In this document: positions 44,701 through 48,600 of the stretch, one piece after another | Position numbering within the stretch: position 1 is the first letter of the stretch | Layout: the number at the start of each line of letters is the position of its first letter | Assembly: GCF_963576615.1 (NCBI RefSeq) | Contig: NC_088708.1 | Coordinates: 66,442,672 to 66,506,671, forward strand | Source of the DNA: Watersipora subatra | Taxonomy: Eukaryota; Bryozoa; Gymnolaemata; Cheilostomatida; Watersiporidae | DNA: 64,000 nt | Direction of reading: 5' to 3' | Made by a program: the position numbers and the translations under genes | The notes under the pieces: generated by a model | Databases searched by the model: none | Told to the model about the DNA's origin: nothing | The model's input: only the letters and a program-made list of their open reading frames with translations

Positions 44701-45159
44701 GTTGTTTATTAGTAGTAAGTATATGATTACTACTTGAAGATTGGGGCAAAACACAGGTTTGCTTGGGTAAAAGGGGCAATTGCGTGACACAGGCGTGAGA
44801 TGCGTGAGGCATGGCAGTGAGAGTTGGCAGATATGCTTGGTATCTATAGTATTCCAATCCTTATAAATTAGAAAAAGTTAAACGGTACCAGACGTTTTAG
44901 TAGCCTATGTTCATAAATCTAGCATTCATTCGAACACTGTAACTTTTAATTCGTGTTTGATACCTATGCTTGAGTAACAAACATCAACACAGCACGAACT
45001 CACTAGTCACTACAGCGCTTTTATCGCATCATCTAGCCTGTAATTAATTGTACTTACTTTTGTGACCTGGTCGCCAGAGAGTATTTCTGTACAAAACTTG
45101 TCATGCTCACGCGCACTGGATTGAGCAGCAATAAAATATTGCTTTATAGTCTTTGTCAT
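5712..45159 (-). CDS. NCAPG: Condensin complex subunit 3 (CAP-G), complete 17-exon gene
   Basis: CAP-G is a HEAT-repeat, non-SMC subunit of condensin I. With CAP-H it binds DNA and helps the SMC2-SMC4 ring compact mitotic chromosomes. Seventeen exons on the minus strand join in consistent phase: 45159-45058, 36907-36728, 32162-31937, 28599-28369, 27425-27233, 27141-26992, 26186-26067, 18144-17931, 16774-16601, 15698-15465, 14215-14032, 13937-13805, 9217-8987, 7410-7068, 6956-6848, 6341-6191, 5784-5712. The CDS is about 3,048 nt (1,015 aa), matching vertebrate CAP-G length. Diagnostic blocks, in order, are KYVMVEYKPEPAVERLV, RDVNEVVRRMAYQVIAEKV, and the C-terminal Cnd3 block LSRLILLWYNPVTEEDV followed by HCLGVFFPVFAFAD. 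An acidic, serine-rich basic tail ends the protein. Exon-junction choices at exons 8, 9, 11 and 15 are inferred. No frameshift or in-frame stop is seen, so the gene looks functional. Confidence 0.95.
6191..6341 (-). CDS. NCAPG: NCAPG exon 16
   Basis: Residues 942-992, a disordered Ser/Asp/Lys-rich tail segment (PESEKELSDEIDRTALDTTV, then LKRVAANKSKSLNKT). The phase-1 acceptor ATTTAG and phase-2 donor GTATCT keep the frame open into the last exon. Similarity to the family here is compositional only. Confidence 0.75.
6470..6815. repeat. Minisatellite, about 60 bp x 6, next to NCAPG exon 15 donor
   Basis: Units carry GTAGGAATGGTTAGTCAAAC and GTGATTGTAAAATCAGTA. Two variants (GGTTAGTCAAACACAG and GGGTAATTAAACGGAG) alternate, so part of the array is a dimer repeat. 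It lies in intron 15 (6342-6847), starting about 30 nt past the donor. Confidence 0.9.
6848..6956 (-). CDS. NCAPG: NCAPG exon 15
   Basis: Residues 906-942: VVKERRCRLALEKFGTRV corresponds to the family's VKDRTCLRALEKI. It ends in phase 1 at TGTG|GTCAGC. A tandem array of about 60 bp begins about 30 nt downstream. Confidence 0.85.
7068..7410 (-). CDS. NCAPG: NCAPG exon 14
   Basis: Residues 791-905, the largest exon. EKAFLPTLNIIFDAPNSSPL, then NVMELLVQLTNP and EALAMTICNEIM follow the family order exactly. The donor GTTTGT is weak, and the next intron is 111 nt. Confidence 0.92.
8140..8590. mobile_element. Fold-back MITE in NCAPG intron 13
   Basis: The left arm contains TTTCTATCATTTGTGATTG, GAGGTGATCTGACTGCCAGG and CGACAAAACTTGATCGCGG. 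The right arm carries the same three blocks inverted, in mirror order, around a short centre near 8350. No coding capacity. The arms exceed 100 bp with modest divergence. Confidence 0.7.
8606..8968. repeat. Minisatellite, 62-67 bp x 5.5, next to NCAPG exon 13 donor
   Basis: Units contain CTAAAGAGTTAGTAGTTCTC, AAACAGTTACTGATATAA and ATATCACTAGACGCTCACTC. The array starts about 20 nt into intron 13 from the donor at 8986 and runs towards the fold-back MITE. Confidence 0.9.
8987..9217 (-). CDS. NCAPG: NCAPG exon 13
   Basis: Residues 714-791 hold the most conserved CAP-G sequence: LCAKGLAKLLVTGKVVSSK, LSRLILLWYNPVTEEDV and LKHCLGVFFPVFAFAD. The acceptor is CTTTTTTTAG and the donor AG|GTAAGC. A minisatellite of about 65 bp starts about 20 nt inside the next intron. 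Confidence 0.96.
9941..10320 (+). mobile_element. Non-autonomous Helitron, short copy
   Basis: It begins A|TCTATATATTTCTCAAAG and ends in an imperfect hairpin TACCTGGGCAACGCTGGGTA followed by GCACAG and CTAG|T (10317-10320). The TC start, CTAG end, 3' hairpin and A/T insertion site are the Helitron hallmarks. It is 380 bp without genes and lies in NCAPG intron 12. Confidence 0.75.
10405..10495 (-). repeat. tRNA-like SINE head
   Basis: Read on the minus strand, a GTTCAAATCC box B follows an A-box-like GACTGGTGGATAGACAATTT at tRNA spacing. There is no acceptor stem pairing, so this is a tRNA-derived repeat rather than a tRNA gene. Confidence 0.45.
10965..11873. mobile_element. Pogo/Tigger-like MITE carrying an LTR-like insert
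   Basis: Ends are CAGACGGTCCCCCTACTTAT and, inverted, CTGACGGTCCCCTACTTACG, flanked by TA on both sides. Such ends are typical of Tc1/mariner-pogo elements. Within lies an LTR-like piece (about 11223-11600) with TATATAAAGG at about 11487 and AATAAA at 11561, bounded by TATTTATT at 11216-11223 and 11601-11608. No transposase frame survives. Confidence 0.7.
12139..13034. mobile_element. Long-terminal-inverted-repeat DNA element, copy 1
   Basis: The arms exceed 110 bp. The left includes TTACTCTGCTGTGTTGTAGG and GATTACAAGCTCTTAAAAGC. The right has the same blocks inverted, ending TTTTGTTGCAAG. The middle is non-coding. Two further copies lie at 28649-29533 and 43290-43800. It is inserted in the Helitron relic of intron 12. 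Confidence 0.85.
13194..13592. mobile_element. Pogo-like MITE, 399 bp
   Basis: The left end CAGTGCACCCCCCCAGGTTA and the right end, inverted, CAGTGAACCTTCGCCATGCG, are flanked by TA dinucleotides. The ends resemble those of the larger element at 56397-57333. No coding capacity. Confidence 0.6.
13805..13937 (-). CDS. NCAPG: NCAPG exon 12
   Basis: Residues 670-714, an acidic low-complexity loop (GEENDEGEKKRRSKSDSEEP), then VDEVFESLENNEEDG. Vertebrate CAP-G has a comparable acidic insert at this place. The acceptor GTGAAG and donor GTTGGC are both weak, so the boundaries are less certain than the frame. Confidence 0.8.
14032..14215 (-). CDS. NCAPG: NCAPG exon 11
   Basis: Residues 609-670. EEAVRLSALQSLFDIILVHG matches the family's ISALKAIFDQLMTFG. 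The end is inferred at T|GTAAAT (14031). The intron that follows is 94 nt. Confidence 0.87.
14566..15216. mobile_element. Possible piggyBac-like relic (TTAA ends)
   Basis: CCCTTTTGTTGGGGAAACG follows TTAA (14562-14565), and the other end is GCAGGG before TTAA (15217-15220). TTAA duplication and CCC-starting ends are piggyBac hallmarks. The inner inverted match is poor, so this is tentative. It lies in NCAPG intron 10. Confidence 0.35.
15465..15698 (-). CDS. NCAPG: NCAPG exon 10
   Basis: Seventy-eight codons (residues 531-608) opening the Cnd3 C-terminal domain: TLKCLTIFVELM, then PAVRNQAIQALGLCSLCD and a KYLPIFLQ end. The acceptor follows a long pyrimidine tract, and the donor is GTGATT. Confidence 0.93.
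15730..16110. repeat. GC-richer block of unknown origin in intron 9
   Basis: Clearly higher GC than its surroundings (GGCCGCGGACACC, GCAGTGGCCGGCGGTCC, GCCGCCGAACCTAGCGC). It has open frames on both strands, but none resembles a known protein and no splice sites link it to NCAPG. It is probably an unclassified inserted repeat. Confidence 0.4.
16502..16606. repeat. 13-14 bp minisatellite at NCAPG exon 9 donor
   Basis: On the NCAPG strand the unit is GTATTAGTAGTCAG, about seven copies. The first copy overlaps the last bases of exon 9 and its donor, so the array is a series of CAG|GTATTA donor look-alikes. Confidence 0.85.
16601..16774 (-). CDS. NCAPG: NCAPG exon 9
   Basis: Residues 473-530, a charged helical linker rich in Glu and Lys (AAELKEKMELLEVSKKELIE). 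In the family this is the coiled segment before the Cnd3 domain. I chose CAG|GTATTA at 16600 as donor. An alternative AAG|GTTGCC at 16612 would remove four residues in frame. The donor sits at the edge of a 14-bp tandem array. Confidence 0.82.
16775..17930 (-). other. NCAPG intron 8
   Basis: 1,156 bp, strongly AT-rich in the middle (17260-17660). I see no recognisable element, repeat array or extra exon in it. Confidence 0.6.
17931..18144 (-). CDS. NCAPG: NCAPG exon 8
   Basis: Residues 401-472. It encodes NVLELCRKLL, SLVPQLITCLEMILKS and VANIIADIQVP. The phase-0 junction into exon 9 needs a weak donor, AAG|GTTGTT (17930). Reading through would hit a stop after nine codons. The upstream intron is 7.9 kb and holds a whole hAT element. 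Confidence 0.85.
19640..20110. mobile_element. Degenerate Helitron ends, head to head
   Basis: GAAAGTTAGAATGGTAAATG and ACTTTTTTATCACCCGTG up to CCTAG at 19732 match the 3' part of the Helitron family. Just after, GTGAATGCCCGGCATCGCATGGG begins an oppositely oriented fragment containing GTGGCAGGTAATATAGTTGC. Both are decayed. Confidence 0.5.
20705..20929 (-). pseudogene. hAT transposase C-terminal dimerisation region
   Basis: ILPASSDVIERVFSAFSLVQ followed by TKLRNRLGSGECV is the hAT family C-terminal dimerisation motif (SS..ERVFS......RNRL). Fragments at 21162-21377 and 21471-21710 lie between this and the core in the expected order. Confidence 0.75.
22200..22770. repeat. Three imperfect direct repeats inside the hAT
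   Basis: TACTTCTTGATATTGTTAGC, then AAATGTAAACAAAATTG and TATTAATAATATTGGTTATT, recur at about 22200, 22310 and 22560. Spacing is 110-250 bp. This is probably internal duplication of the non-coding part of the transposon. Confidence 0.7.
23100..23540 (-). pseudogene. hAT transposase core fragment
   Basis: The minus strand reads through EDIICVGRNKQMRQTSIDA, WKTMIETLQPGYVAPSNEAL, SLLDTVHREVDNNI and VTLLQDGWSNIHNFPVIAT, typical of the segment before the hAT catalytic core. At least two frame breaks occur (near 23370 and 23240). Confidence 0.7.
23989..24243 (-). pseudogene. hAT transposase, BED zinc-finger exon
   Basis: Eighty-four codons with the BED-like spacing W-x-x-F ... C-x-x-C ... H-x-x-x-H (DPIWCDFENLYE; CGGKCKVCGDKA; SHIKKHK). 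It ends at AAAG|GTAAGT near 23999, which looks like a real intron inside the transposase. The next coding block resumes near 23540 with QTSIDANVVKTNEGKATELG. Confidence 0.7.
24950..25180 (+). mobile_element. Helitron 3' fragment
   Basis: GTTAGAATGGTAAATGTTGG, ATAAATTTTCTGTCC and TTTTTTATTACCTGGGCAAC match the Helitron family. The terminal CTAG has decayed (CAGTAGTA). Confidence 0.55.
25220..25294 (-). repeat. tRNA-like SINE head
   Basis: The minus strand reads TAGTCTAGTGGTTTAGCACA (A box) and, about 30 nt later, GTTCAGAGTTC in the box B position. Its flanks do not pair as an acceptor stem, so this is a SINE rather than a tRNA gene. Confidence 0.5.
25845..25915 (+). repeat. tRNA-like SINE head
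   Basis: GCGTAGTGTAGTGGTTAGCT (A box) is followed by GGGGGTTCCGAGTGC (box B-like). It has the same design as the element at 25220-25294 but the opposite orientation. No cloverleaf can be closed. Confidence 0.5.
25950..26110. repeat. 44-bp tandem triplication covering NCAPG exon 7 donor
   Basis: ATGGGATCAGACACATCT-type units recur with TCAGAC at 25991, 26035 and 26079, an exact 44-bp period. The unit spans the exon end and donor. Only the exon-proximal copy keeps AG|GTAATA; the others read AAGTAATA and AGGCAATA. Confidence 0.9.
26067..26186 (-). CDS. NCAPG: NCAPG exon 7
   Basis: Residues 361-401. ASIDYILEQLIICMKYID corresponds to the conserved segment that ends in LILIIKSLD. The acceptor is TTGTTTCAG and the donor AG|GTAATA. 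The 3' end of the exon plus its donor is the upstream unit of a 44-bp tandem triplication that runs into the intron. Confidence 0.88.
26432..26962. repeat. 20-bp minisatellite in NCAPG intron 6
   Basis: About 25 copies of GAGATACTTGGGAGAGGAGA, some with TTTACTTGGAAG or ACTAGAGAAATCCCTGGTAG variants that repeat as higher-order blocks. On the transcribed strand it is a pyrimidine-rich tract of about 500 nt starting 30 nt past the exon 6 donor. The long open frames across it are a repeat artefact. Confidence 0.95.
26992..27141 (-). CDS. NCAPG: NCAPG exon 6
   Basis: Residues 311-361. LTCESVFYYRVVLAYIS, then LLEKLVPEAKPYISYI, align with the CAP-G segment around LTPEIALYWCALCEYL and EQILPEPVVYADYL. 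The donor is GTAGTT. A 20-bp minisatellite begins about 30 nt into the following intron. Confidence 0.88.
27233..27425 (-). CDS. NCAPG: NCAPG exon 5
   Basis: Residues 247-311. VHVQKACMDKLLQAWL and ANILDLLGGLDI align with the family's KQAMQKHLLQGWL and NILELLHRLDV. The donor GTAGGT removes the in-frame TAG just beyond the exon. The next intron is only 91 nt. Confidence 0.9.
28291..28380. repeat. 30-bp triplication covering NCAPG exon 4 donor
   Basis: On the NCAPG strand three units begin CTGACAGCTCAGGTTAGTGC, CTGACACTTGAGGTTAGTAC and CTGACACCTCGGATCAGTGC. The first contains the last exon bases and the real donor. The second keeps an intact AG|GTTAGT copy 30 nt downstream. Confidence 0.85.
28369..28599 (-). 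CDS. NCAPG: NCAPG exon 4
   Basis: Residues 170-247. DPNWQVRLGCLKN and RDVNEVVRRMAYQVIAEKV, then ALSISQRLALLENG, are signature CAP-G HEAT motifs. The donor is AG|GTTAGT. The last ten or so exon bases and the donor form the first unit of a three-copy tandem repeat of about 30 bp. Confidence 0.95.
28649..29533. mobile_element. Long-terminal-inverted-repeat element, copy 2 (best copy)
   Basis: The left arm starts GTTGACTTGCAATAAAATTC and includes CTTACTCTGTTGTGTTGTAG. The right arm ends TTTGTTGCAAGTCAAC with the same blocks inverted over about 140 bp. The interior has no ORF of note. It lies in NCAPG intron 3. Confidence 0.88.
29594..30188. other. AT-rich stretch with ATCGATA-type motifs
   Basis: TAGTGATGCACGATAAAGCG is the kind of start seen in hAT MITEs. 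It is followed by many TATCG-type words and a partly open frame (29678-29926). I could not find a matching opposite end, so I do not call an element. Confidence 0.35.
30189..31574. mobile_element. DNA element with CTCTATTTGAACGCC-like ends
   Basis: The left arm has GTAATACCTCTAATTAAACG, GAAAAATAGAGCGTCACC and CACCTCCATTTGACCGCC. The right arm, inverted, has CGTAAAACTTCTATTTGAAT, GACGCTCTATTTTTTATTCC and GGTGGTCAAACAGAGGTGG. The arms are imperfect. A 68-codon open frame (30609-30815) inside is not recognisable. Family unassigned. Confidence 0.55.
31937..32162 (-). CDS. NCAPG: NCAPG exon 3
   Basis: Residues 95-170. AVRYRSCQLIAQIL and VRVHATTALTRMQDPSDKHC match adjacent CAP-G HEAT repeats. The acceptor is TTTTTTTCCTCAG and the donor GTAAGG, ending in phase 1. 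Confidence 0.93.
33424..34637 (+). mobile_element. Helitron relic split by a hAT MITE at its 3' hairpin
   Basis: The 5' part (33424-33786) carries the family words CAGGTATAGCTATTACAATC and GTGGCAGGCAACTAACATTA and reaches TTTTAATACCCCAGCAACGG, the start of the terminal hairpin. The end GTAGCACAGCTAT resumes at 34625, after a hAT insertion. Confidence 0.6.
33787..34619. mobile_element. hAT MITE with 8-bp target duplication
   Basis: It starts CAGACCTTTCAACCTGG and ends GGGAGAGTTGTCAGCTCTG. Flanks GGCGGGTA (33779-33786) and GGTGGGTA (34620-34627) match at 7 of 8. An 80-codon open frame on the minus strand has no recognised domain. It sits inside the Helitron hairpin. Confidence 0.7.
34950..35126. 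mobile_element. 177-bp MITE nested in the Helitron
   Basis: Ends CAGGCCCATATTCCCTGAGG and, inverted, CAGGCCTGTATTCCCTGG. The interior is GC-rich with short internal inverted motifs (GGCGGCTGTGCCGCCCC). hAT-like by its CAG ends, but no clear target duplication remains. Confidence 0.6.
35144..35809 (+). mobile_element. Non-autonomous piggyBac-like element nested in the Helitron
   Basis: CCCTTTTACTGCCGT at the left and, inverted, CCCTTTCACTACCGT at the right (13 of 15 identical) are flanked by TTAA at 35140-35143 and 35810-35813, the piggyBac signature. Around 35440-35530 an acidic relic (Asp/Ser-rich, SDTDSDGDESNSSVRE after a stop) resembles the start of a piggyBac transposase, so it probably derives from an autonomous copy by deletion. 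Confidence 0.82.
36153..36490 (+). mobile_element. Helitron-family 5' fragment
   Basis: TCTATTGAATATATGTTTCT, then CCAGCTATAGCTATTAAAAT and GGTGGCAGGCAACTCTC, parallel the relic at 33424-33786. It directly follows the CTAG|T end of the previous Helitron. No 3' end is present before exon 2. Confidence 0.5.
36728..36907 (-). CDS. NCAPG: NCAPG exon 2
   Basis: Sixty codons (residues 35-94), phase 0 at both ends, between TTGTTGTAG and a GTGAGT donor. It carries the strongly conserved HCLKYVMVEYKPEPAVERLV block of the first HEAT region, followed by a stretch (NNEEQYNVLFERVMNFLLQ) that aligns with the family's FTFLL segment. Confidence 0.93.
38250..39573. mobile_element. CTCGAG-palindrome element, copy 1
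   Basis: Ends TGGCGCCTTACAGTGCCTCG and, inverted, TGGGGCCTTACAGTGCCTCG, with TA on both sides. Inside are arrays of CAACTCGAGTTG palindromes at 38283-38350, 39140-39320 and 39499-39545. The sequence order matches copy 2 (53430-54284) in inverse orientation. A fold-back MITE (38571-38962) is inserted in this copy only. Apparent ORFs over the palindromes are repeats, not genes. Confidence 0.85.
38571..38962. mobile_element. Fold-back MITE, 392 bp, inside the palindrome element
   Basis: Arms of about 110 bp: the left has CCCAAACAGGTTTACATACG and GGCTCATGATTGGCTTTAGT; the right has the same inverted, ending CTGTTTGGGAAAAAGAAATT. Copy 2 of the host element lacks it, giving an empty site. Confidence 0.85.
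40915..40990 (-). repeat. tRNA-like SINE head with perfect box B
   Basis: The minus strand reads TAGTGAATTGGATACGGTAT (A-box side) and CAGTTCGAATCCAGT, a perfect GTTCGAATCC box B. No acceptor stem is found, and the copy is embedded in a transposon. I rate it SINE-derived rather than a tRNA gene. Confidence 0.55.
42179..42872. mobile_element. Large fold-back element (arms about 280 bp)
   Basis: The left arm (AAGCGACCTTTAGCCTGTCT; GCGGCTTGGTTGCGATGTTA; GACCAGTCTCTGCGG) is mirrored in the right arm (GCAGAGACTGGTC-like; CATCGCGACCAAGCCGCATA; GTCAAGACAGGCCAAGCGAT) about a centre near 42525. It is almost entirely palindromic. The right arm holds a G-run of 13 or so at about 42816. ORFs in it are arm artefacts. 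Confidence 0.85.
43097..43255 (+). mobile_element. TTAAAG-ended element, 5' fragment
   Basis: TTAAAGATGCGATTGCGTCA, then TGTGCTAGGCGATCTCATTG and GCGGTAAAAACGCTC, repeat the first 150 bp of copy 1. It begins exactly where copy 1 ends. Confidence 0.7.
43290..43800 (-). mobile_element. Long-inverted-repeat element, copy 3 (truncated)
   Basis: AGGCTTGTCATGTTTATCAG, GAAATGGTTTTATTGAATGG and the arm TGCACCTACAACACAACAGA to TTACGAGTCAACCTTTAA match copies 1 and 2 in reverse orientation. One arm is missing. Confidence 0.8.
44498..44835. mobile_element. hAT MITE with perfect 8-bp duplication (NCAPG intron 1)
   Basis: CAGACCTGCCAACCTTGGAG at the left and, inverted, CATATCTGCCAACTCTCACT at the right. 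CTTGGTAT flanks both sides (44490-44497 and 44836-44843), 8 of 8. Same family as 45825-46013. Confidence 0.9.
45058..45159 (-). CDS. NCAPG: NCAPG exon 1 (start codon)
   Basis: Residues 1-34, beginning MTKTIKQYFIAAQ, resemble the short N-terminal helix of CAP-G. I start at the ATG at 45159-45157. An in-frame ATG at 45204 would add 15 residues, but the shorter start fits the family better. The exon ends in AAA before a strong donor, GTAAGT (45057-45052), in phase 0. The following intron is 8.15 kb and full of repeats. Confidence 0.85.
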
Positions 45160-45593
45160 AACGAAGTCAAAATTTAATGCTTGATATGTAATAGTACTTA
45201 GCAATCGAGTGTAATGTCTAAATATCTTTCGTAACCTTGAAACGTTAATTTAATCTGTAGCGCAAATGAAATTGCCCGCTAATGCGATGACGAATCTCTA
45301 GAACACCAATAAATGTAAAGGCTATCAAATAAGCAAAACTGAGAGGTCAGTGAACATTTTTCGTCGACGGCCACAGACTACGAAAGAAAACCAAGTTTAC
45401 AGCCTCGATTGGCTAGATTGAAAGTATTTATAGTGGGCAGGAAGTCGGTCTATGAGAAAACGACGAGATGCGATCCCTGTCTAAATACAACATGTCTGCC
45501 CCCATCGAACGCCCGCTTTCGTTATGATTTCGTCTAGAATAACCATGTTTAATATTTTTTGATAATTTGTTCTATTGATCTTAGTTAAGTAAA
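45160..45593. promoter_or_regulatory. Divergent NCAPG-CACTIN promoter region
   Basis: The two start codons face away from each other across 434 bp. The interval has no recognisable transposon, unlike everything around it. It contains a CCAAT box at 45306-45310, an inverted CCAAT (ATTGG) at 45408-45412, and a TATTTATAG element at 45425-45433 pointing towards CACTIN. The use of these motifs is inferred; only the geometry is certain. Confidence 0.6.
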
Positions 45594-45631
45594 ATGGGAA
45601 AGTACAAATACAAAAAAAATTCTCGATCAAG
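45594..45631 (+). CDS. CACTIN: CACTIN exon 1 (start codon)
   Basis: ATG at 45594 begins MGKYKYKKNSRS and the exon ends in phase 2 at AG|GTAAGT. Short basic/RS starts are usual for cactins. The 4.1-kb intron that follows holds an hAT MITE, a LINE relic and a TTAAAG-type element. Confidence 0.82.
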
Positions 45632-48600
45632 GTAAGTTGATATTAGTAACTATCATCACTAAACGATTCCGTTTGTTTATTTTTCCGTCTTTCAGTCATG
45701 ACTTTTGCTGCCTATTAGCAATCTCCACTGCCATCTGTTCTGTATAATGGTTTTAGCTGTGACAGTGTTTATGTTGGTTTTTGTTGTAATATTCCTTATT
45801 GCTTTGTCTATAGCCACATGGGCACAGACCTGCCAACCCAAGAGTGGGGCAATGCGTGAGATTTGGTTTTGGGGCAATTGATGTATCAATGATAGTATAT
45901 ATAAAATTGTGGAAAATGGGGCAAAAATCTCACCCGTTTCTCACGCGTTTTCATTTTTTCTTTGGGGTGATTGCGTGAGTCTCACGCCCAATGCGTGAGA
46001 GTTGGCAGGTATGCTTGGGCAGCTTACCGTATGTTTACACCCCAGTACGTTTTACCACTATGCGCGTTAGTTTTATTTACATTTATCAGTTTATGGTGTA
46101 CACTTGATAATGAATAAACGCGCTTCATACTCGTCTGTATATCACCATCAACATCGTATAACAGTTTTCAGTTTTTTGTTCAATATTATCCCCGTTCGAT
46201 TTTTCAAACTAGTGTTATTCTCATCGGTCGCTCATACTCGCTCATTGCTGGGTGTGCTGTTGTTTCTCCAGGTAGGCGCATGGTGTGTTCATATAAATGA
46301 AGTCTTCTTTTGGTGCTTGCTTTGCTTCATGGTCTCTGTTTAGTTTTGTACAGTTAACTGTGCAGATTAACAGAACTGATCATTCTTGGCCGTCGAACGT
46401 CGATCGCGCTTCTTAGCATTTTGGCTTTCACAAGGCGATGATCTGTGGATGTCATCAAGCCGTTGTGAGATTGAGCATCTAGGATGGTATGTCGTTGGCT
46501 GTTGATGATGTAGTTTATCTTGTTTTATAAGGGTTTCTTCAATCATCAGTGTTGTTAGTTGGGCTCTTCTGGTTGTTCAGTGAGCCATTTTGTATCTAAA
46601 CAATGTGTTTGTGGGTACTAGATTCTGCCTATTACTAGACTTAAGCAGTTCCTTATCATCATAGTTTAGCTCCATTTTTATATATGTTCCCTTGGTTTCC
46701 TGATAATCTTTCCATGCTATTACTGTTTTGGCCTCGAAATGGCCTAAGATTGTAAGGTAATCTCTGTTACTTACACTTTTGATTTCCTTCTCTAGTTTTA
46801 GAAATTTTACCTTTAGGGTTCTCTTCATTTCCTGGTAATTTAGGAGCATCAGCATCAATGTCAGTGATTGTGCAGTTGTTGCTCAGTTTCATCTTCATCG
46901 GACAGATTCGACTCAAAATCATCTTGAATGTCATGCTAGTACCTTTTTCACATTGATGTTGTTTTTACTTTAGTCCTTGTTGGCATCCCTATGTTGACCG
47001 GTAGACCATAAATGTCCTTCTGCCGTCAATTGCTGATATTTTTTTCGGTGGTTCATCTTCAATGCAAATGTCTTTTAGGGCCAGTATGTCTATTTTTTAG
47101 CTCCTCATATTTTCTGCGATATGATGCTTCTTGGTCTTACCACCATTTTTAGATTTTAGCCCTCTGCAATTGAGTGTTCCCATTCTCAAATTGTTGAGTT
47201 TCTATTTGGGTGGTATTATAGGGGCTTTTTGTGATGGTCTGCATTTTGTACGGTGCCAGTAATTCTTGCTGTCTACCAGTTTTATGTATTCTCTGCTGCT
47301 GTTTTGACATTCTGTATGGTACCACTTGTCATTTTTGGCACAACAAACTCCGTCATTGTCATTTGTCACATATTTCCTGCATTCCCCACATATGTCATCG
47401 GTATTTGTGTTCCATATTTTTGTCTGGTGACGTTAGCCGAAGAATTGTGAGCTAACTATAATCATTTAATTATTATATTGCTACCACATAGCCAGCGAAT
47501 CACTTATTGAACAAAATCCTAATGACTATAAAACACCCCTGATTTACATGAAGTTTATTGGTAGACCAAATTAATGTGAGTGATTAGCTAGCATAGTCTA
47601 AATTGAAAAGCATTTACAGTACATGGAATGAATATTTGTGAGCATGCTGGTAAAATGAAGCTAGGATTCCTATATTGGCGTGCGTTACAAGGCTGTTTGT
47701 CTGAAACACTTGATAATCATCCACATCCATGCGATTATACAAATCAAAACCAACTTTAACACTGTTGTAGTGAGTGGCGCGAATCACGTTAGTGATTGCT
47801 GAGTCGTCATAAGACTTACAAGTAGGGTTCTTTATTGTTTTCTTGTATTGAATTCTCTACCAAGGTTACTATCCGTTGGCATTTACACAATTGACTTACA
47901 AGTCAATTGTGTCAAAAAGAATACAAGTATTCTTTTTGTTTTTGATTGTTATTGACACCTCGATCAAGTTTACGGGTTATTTAATGAAGTGAATCGATCA
48001 TAAAAGTAATCAGAACATTTTTGCATCAGTTGACTTGCCGGGTGCATTTGACCTGACTTTACCACAATACTGCAATGCATAGTTTTTGTAATTTTTTCTG
48101 TTAGACATTTTATCAGCCAATTTCCTTCCAACTCATAGCTCAATTTAAACAATACTTTTGAGATGTACATGTATTACTCAAGTAAGTAGGTATTGAAGGT
48201 CAGCTGAGCATGTTGAACTTTCAAGTTCATTTTGGATTTTTGTGTACAGTCTGCGTCACCATTACAAGCTACTGGCCAACTCTAAATCACTATCTTTATA
48301 AAATGTGTTCTGTTTAATTCTTCTTTTACTATTAAAACAGCAAGGATCTTTTGAGTTTTCTAACTGGTTTTTATCCATCTTGTCTCTAAAAGGTTATCTT
48401 GAGAATATAAAGCGAGGGCTCATCAAGTGCTATGTAAATCTGCTACAGTAGTATCTAAAGATTATACACCTATTTATGATTGTTGAAGCTTTGGCTCTAT
48501 GGAAAAACATAGATATTCATTTTGTCTTATTTGTTAAATAGGTAATCGCATAAAATGCCCAGCATAGCATTAAAGGTGTGGCTGCGTCAAATTTGAGTTG

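Larger units (their letters stand above)
36908..45057 (-). other. NCAPG intron 1
   Basis: 8.15 kb. From 36908 to 37930 it is AT-rich and I see nothing. Then come a Helitron end (37940-38020), the CCGTA-ended element, the TTAAAG-ended element with its fold-back insert, a third long-inverted-repeat copy, and a hAT MITE close to exon 1. No extra coding exon is needed by the CAP-G alignment. Confidence 0.7.
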
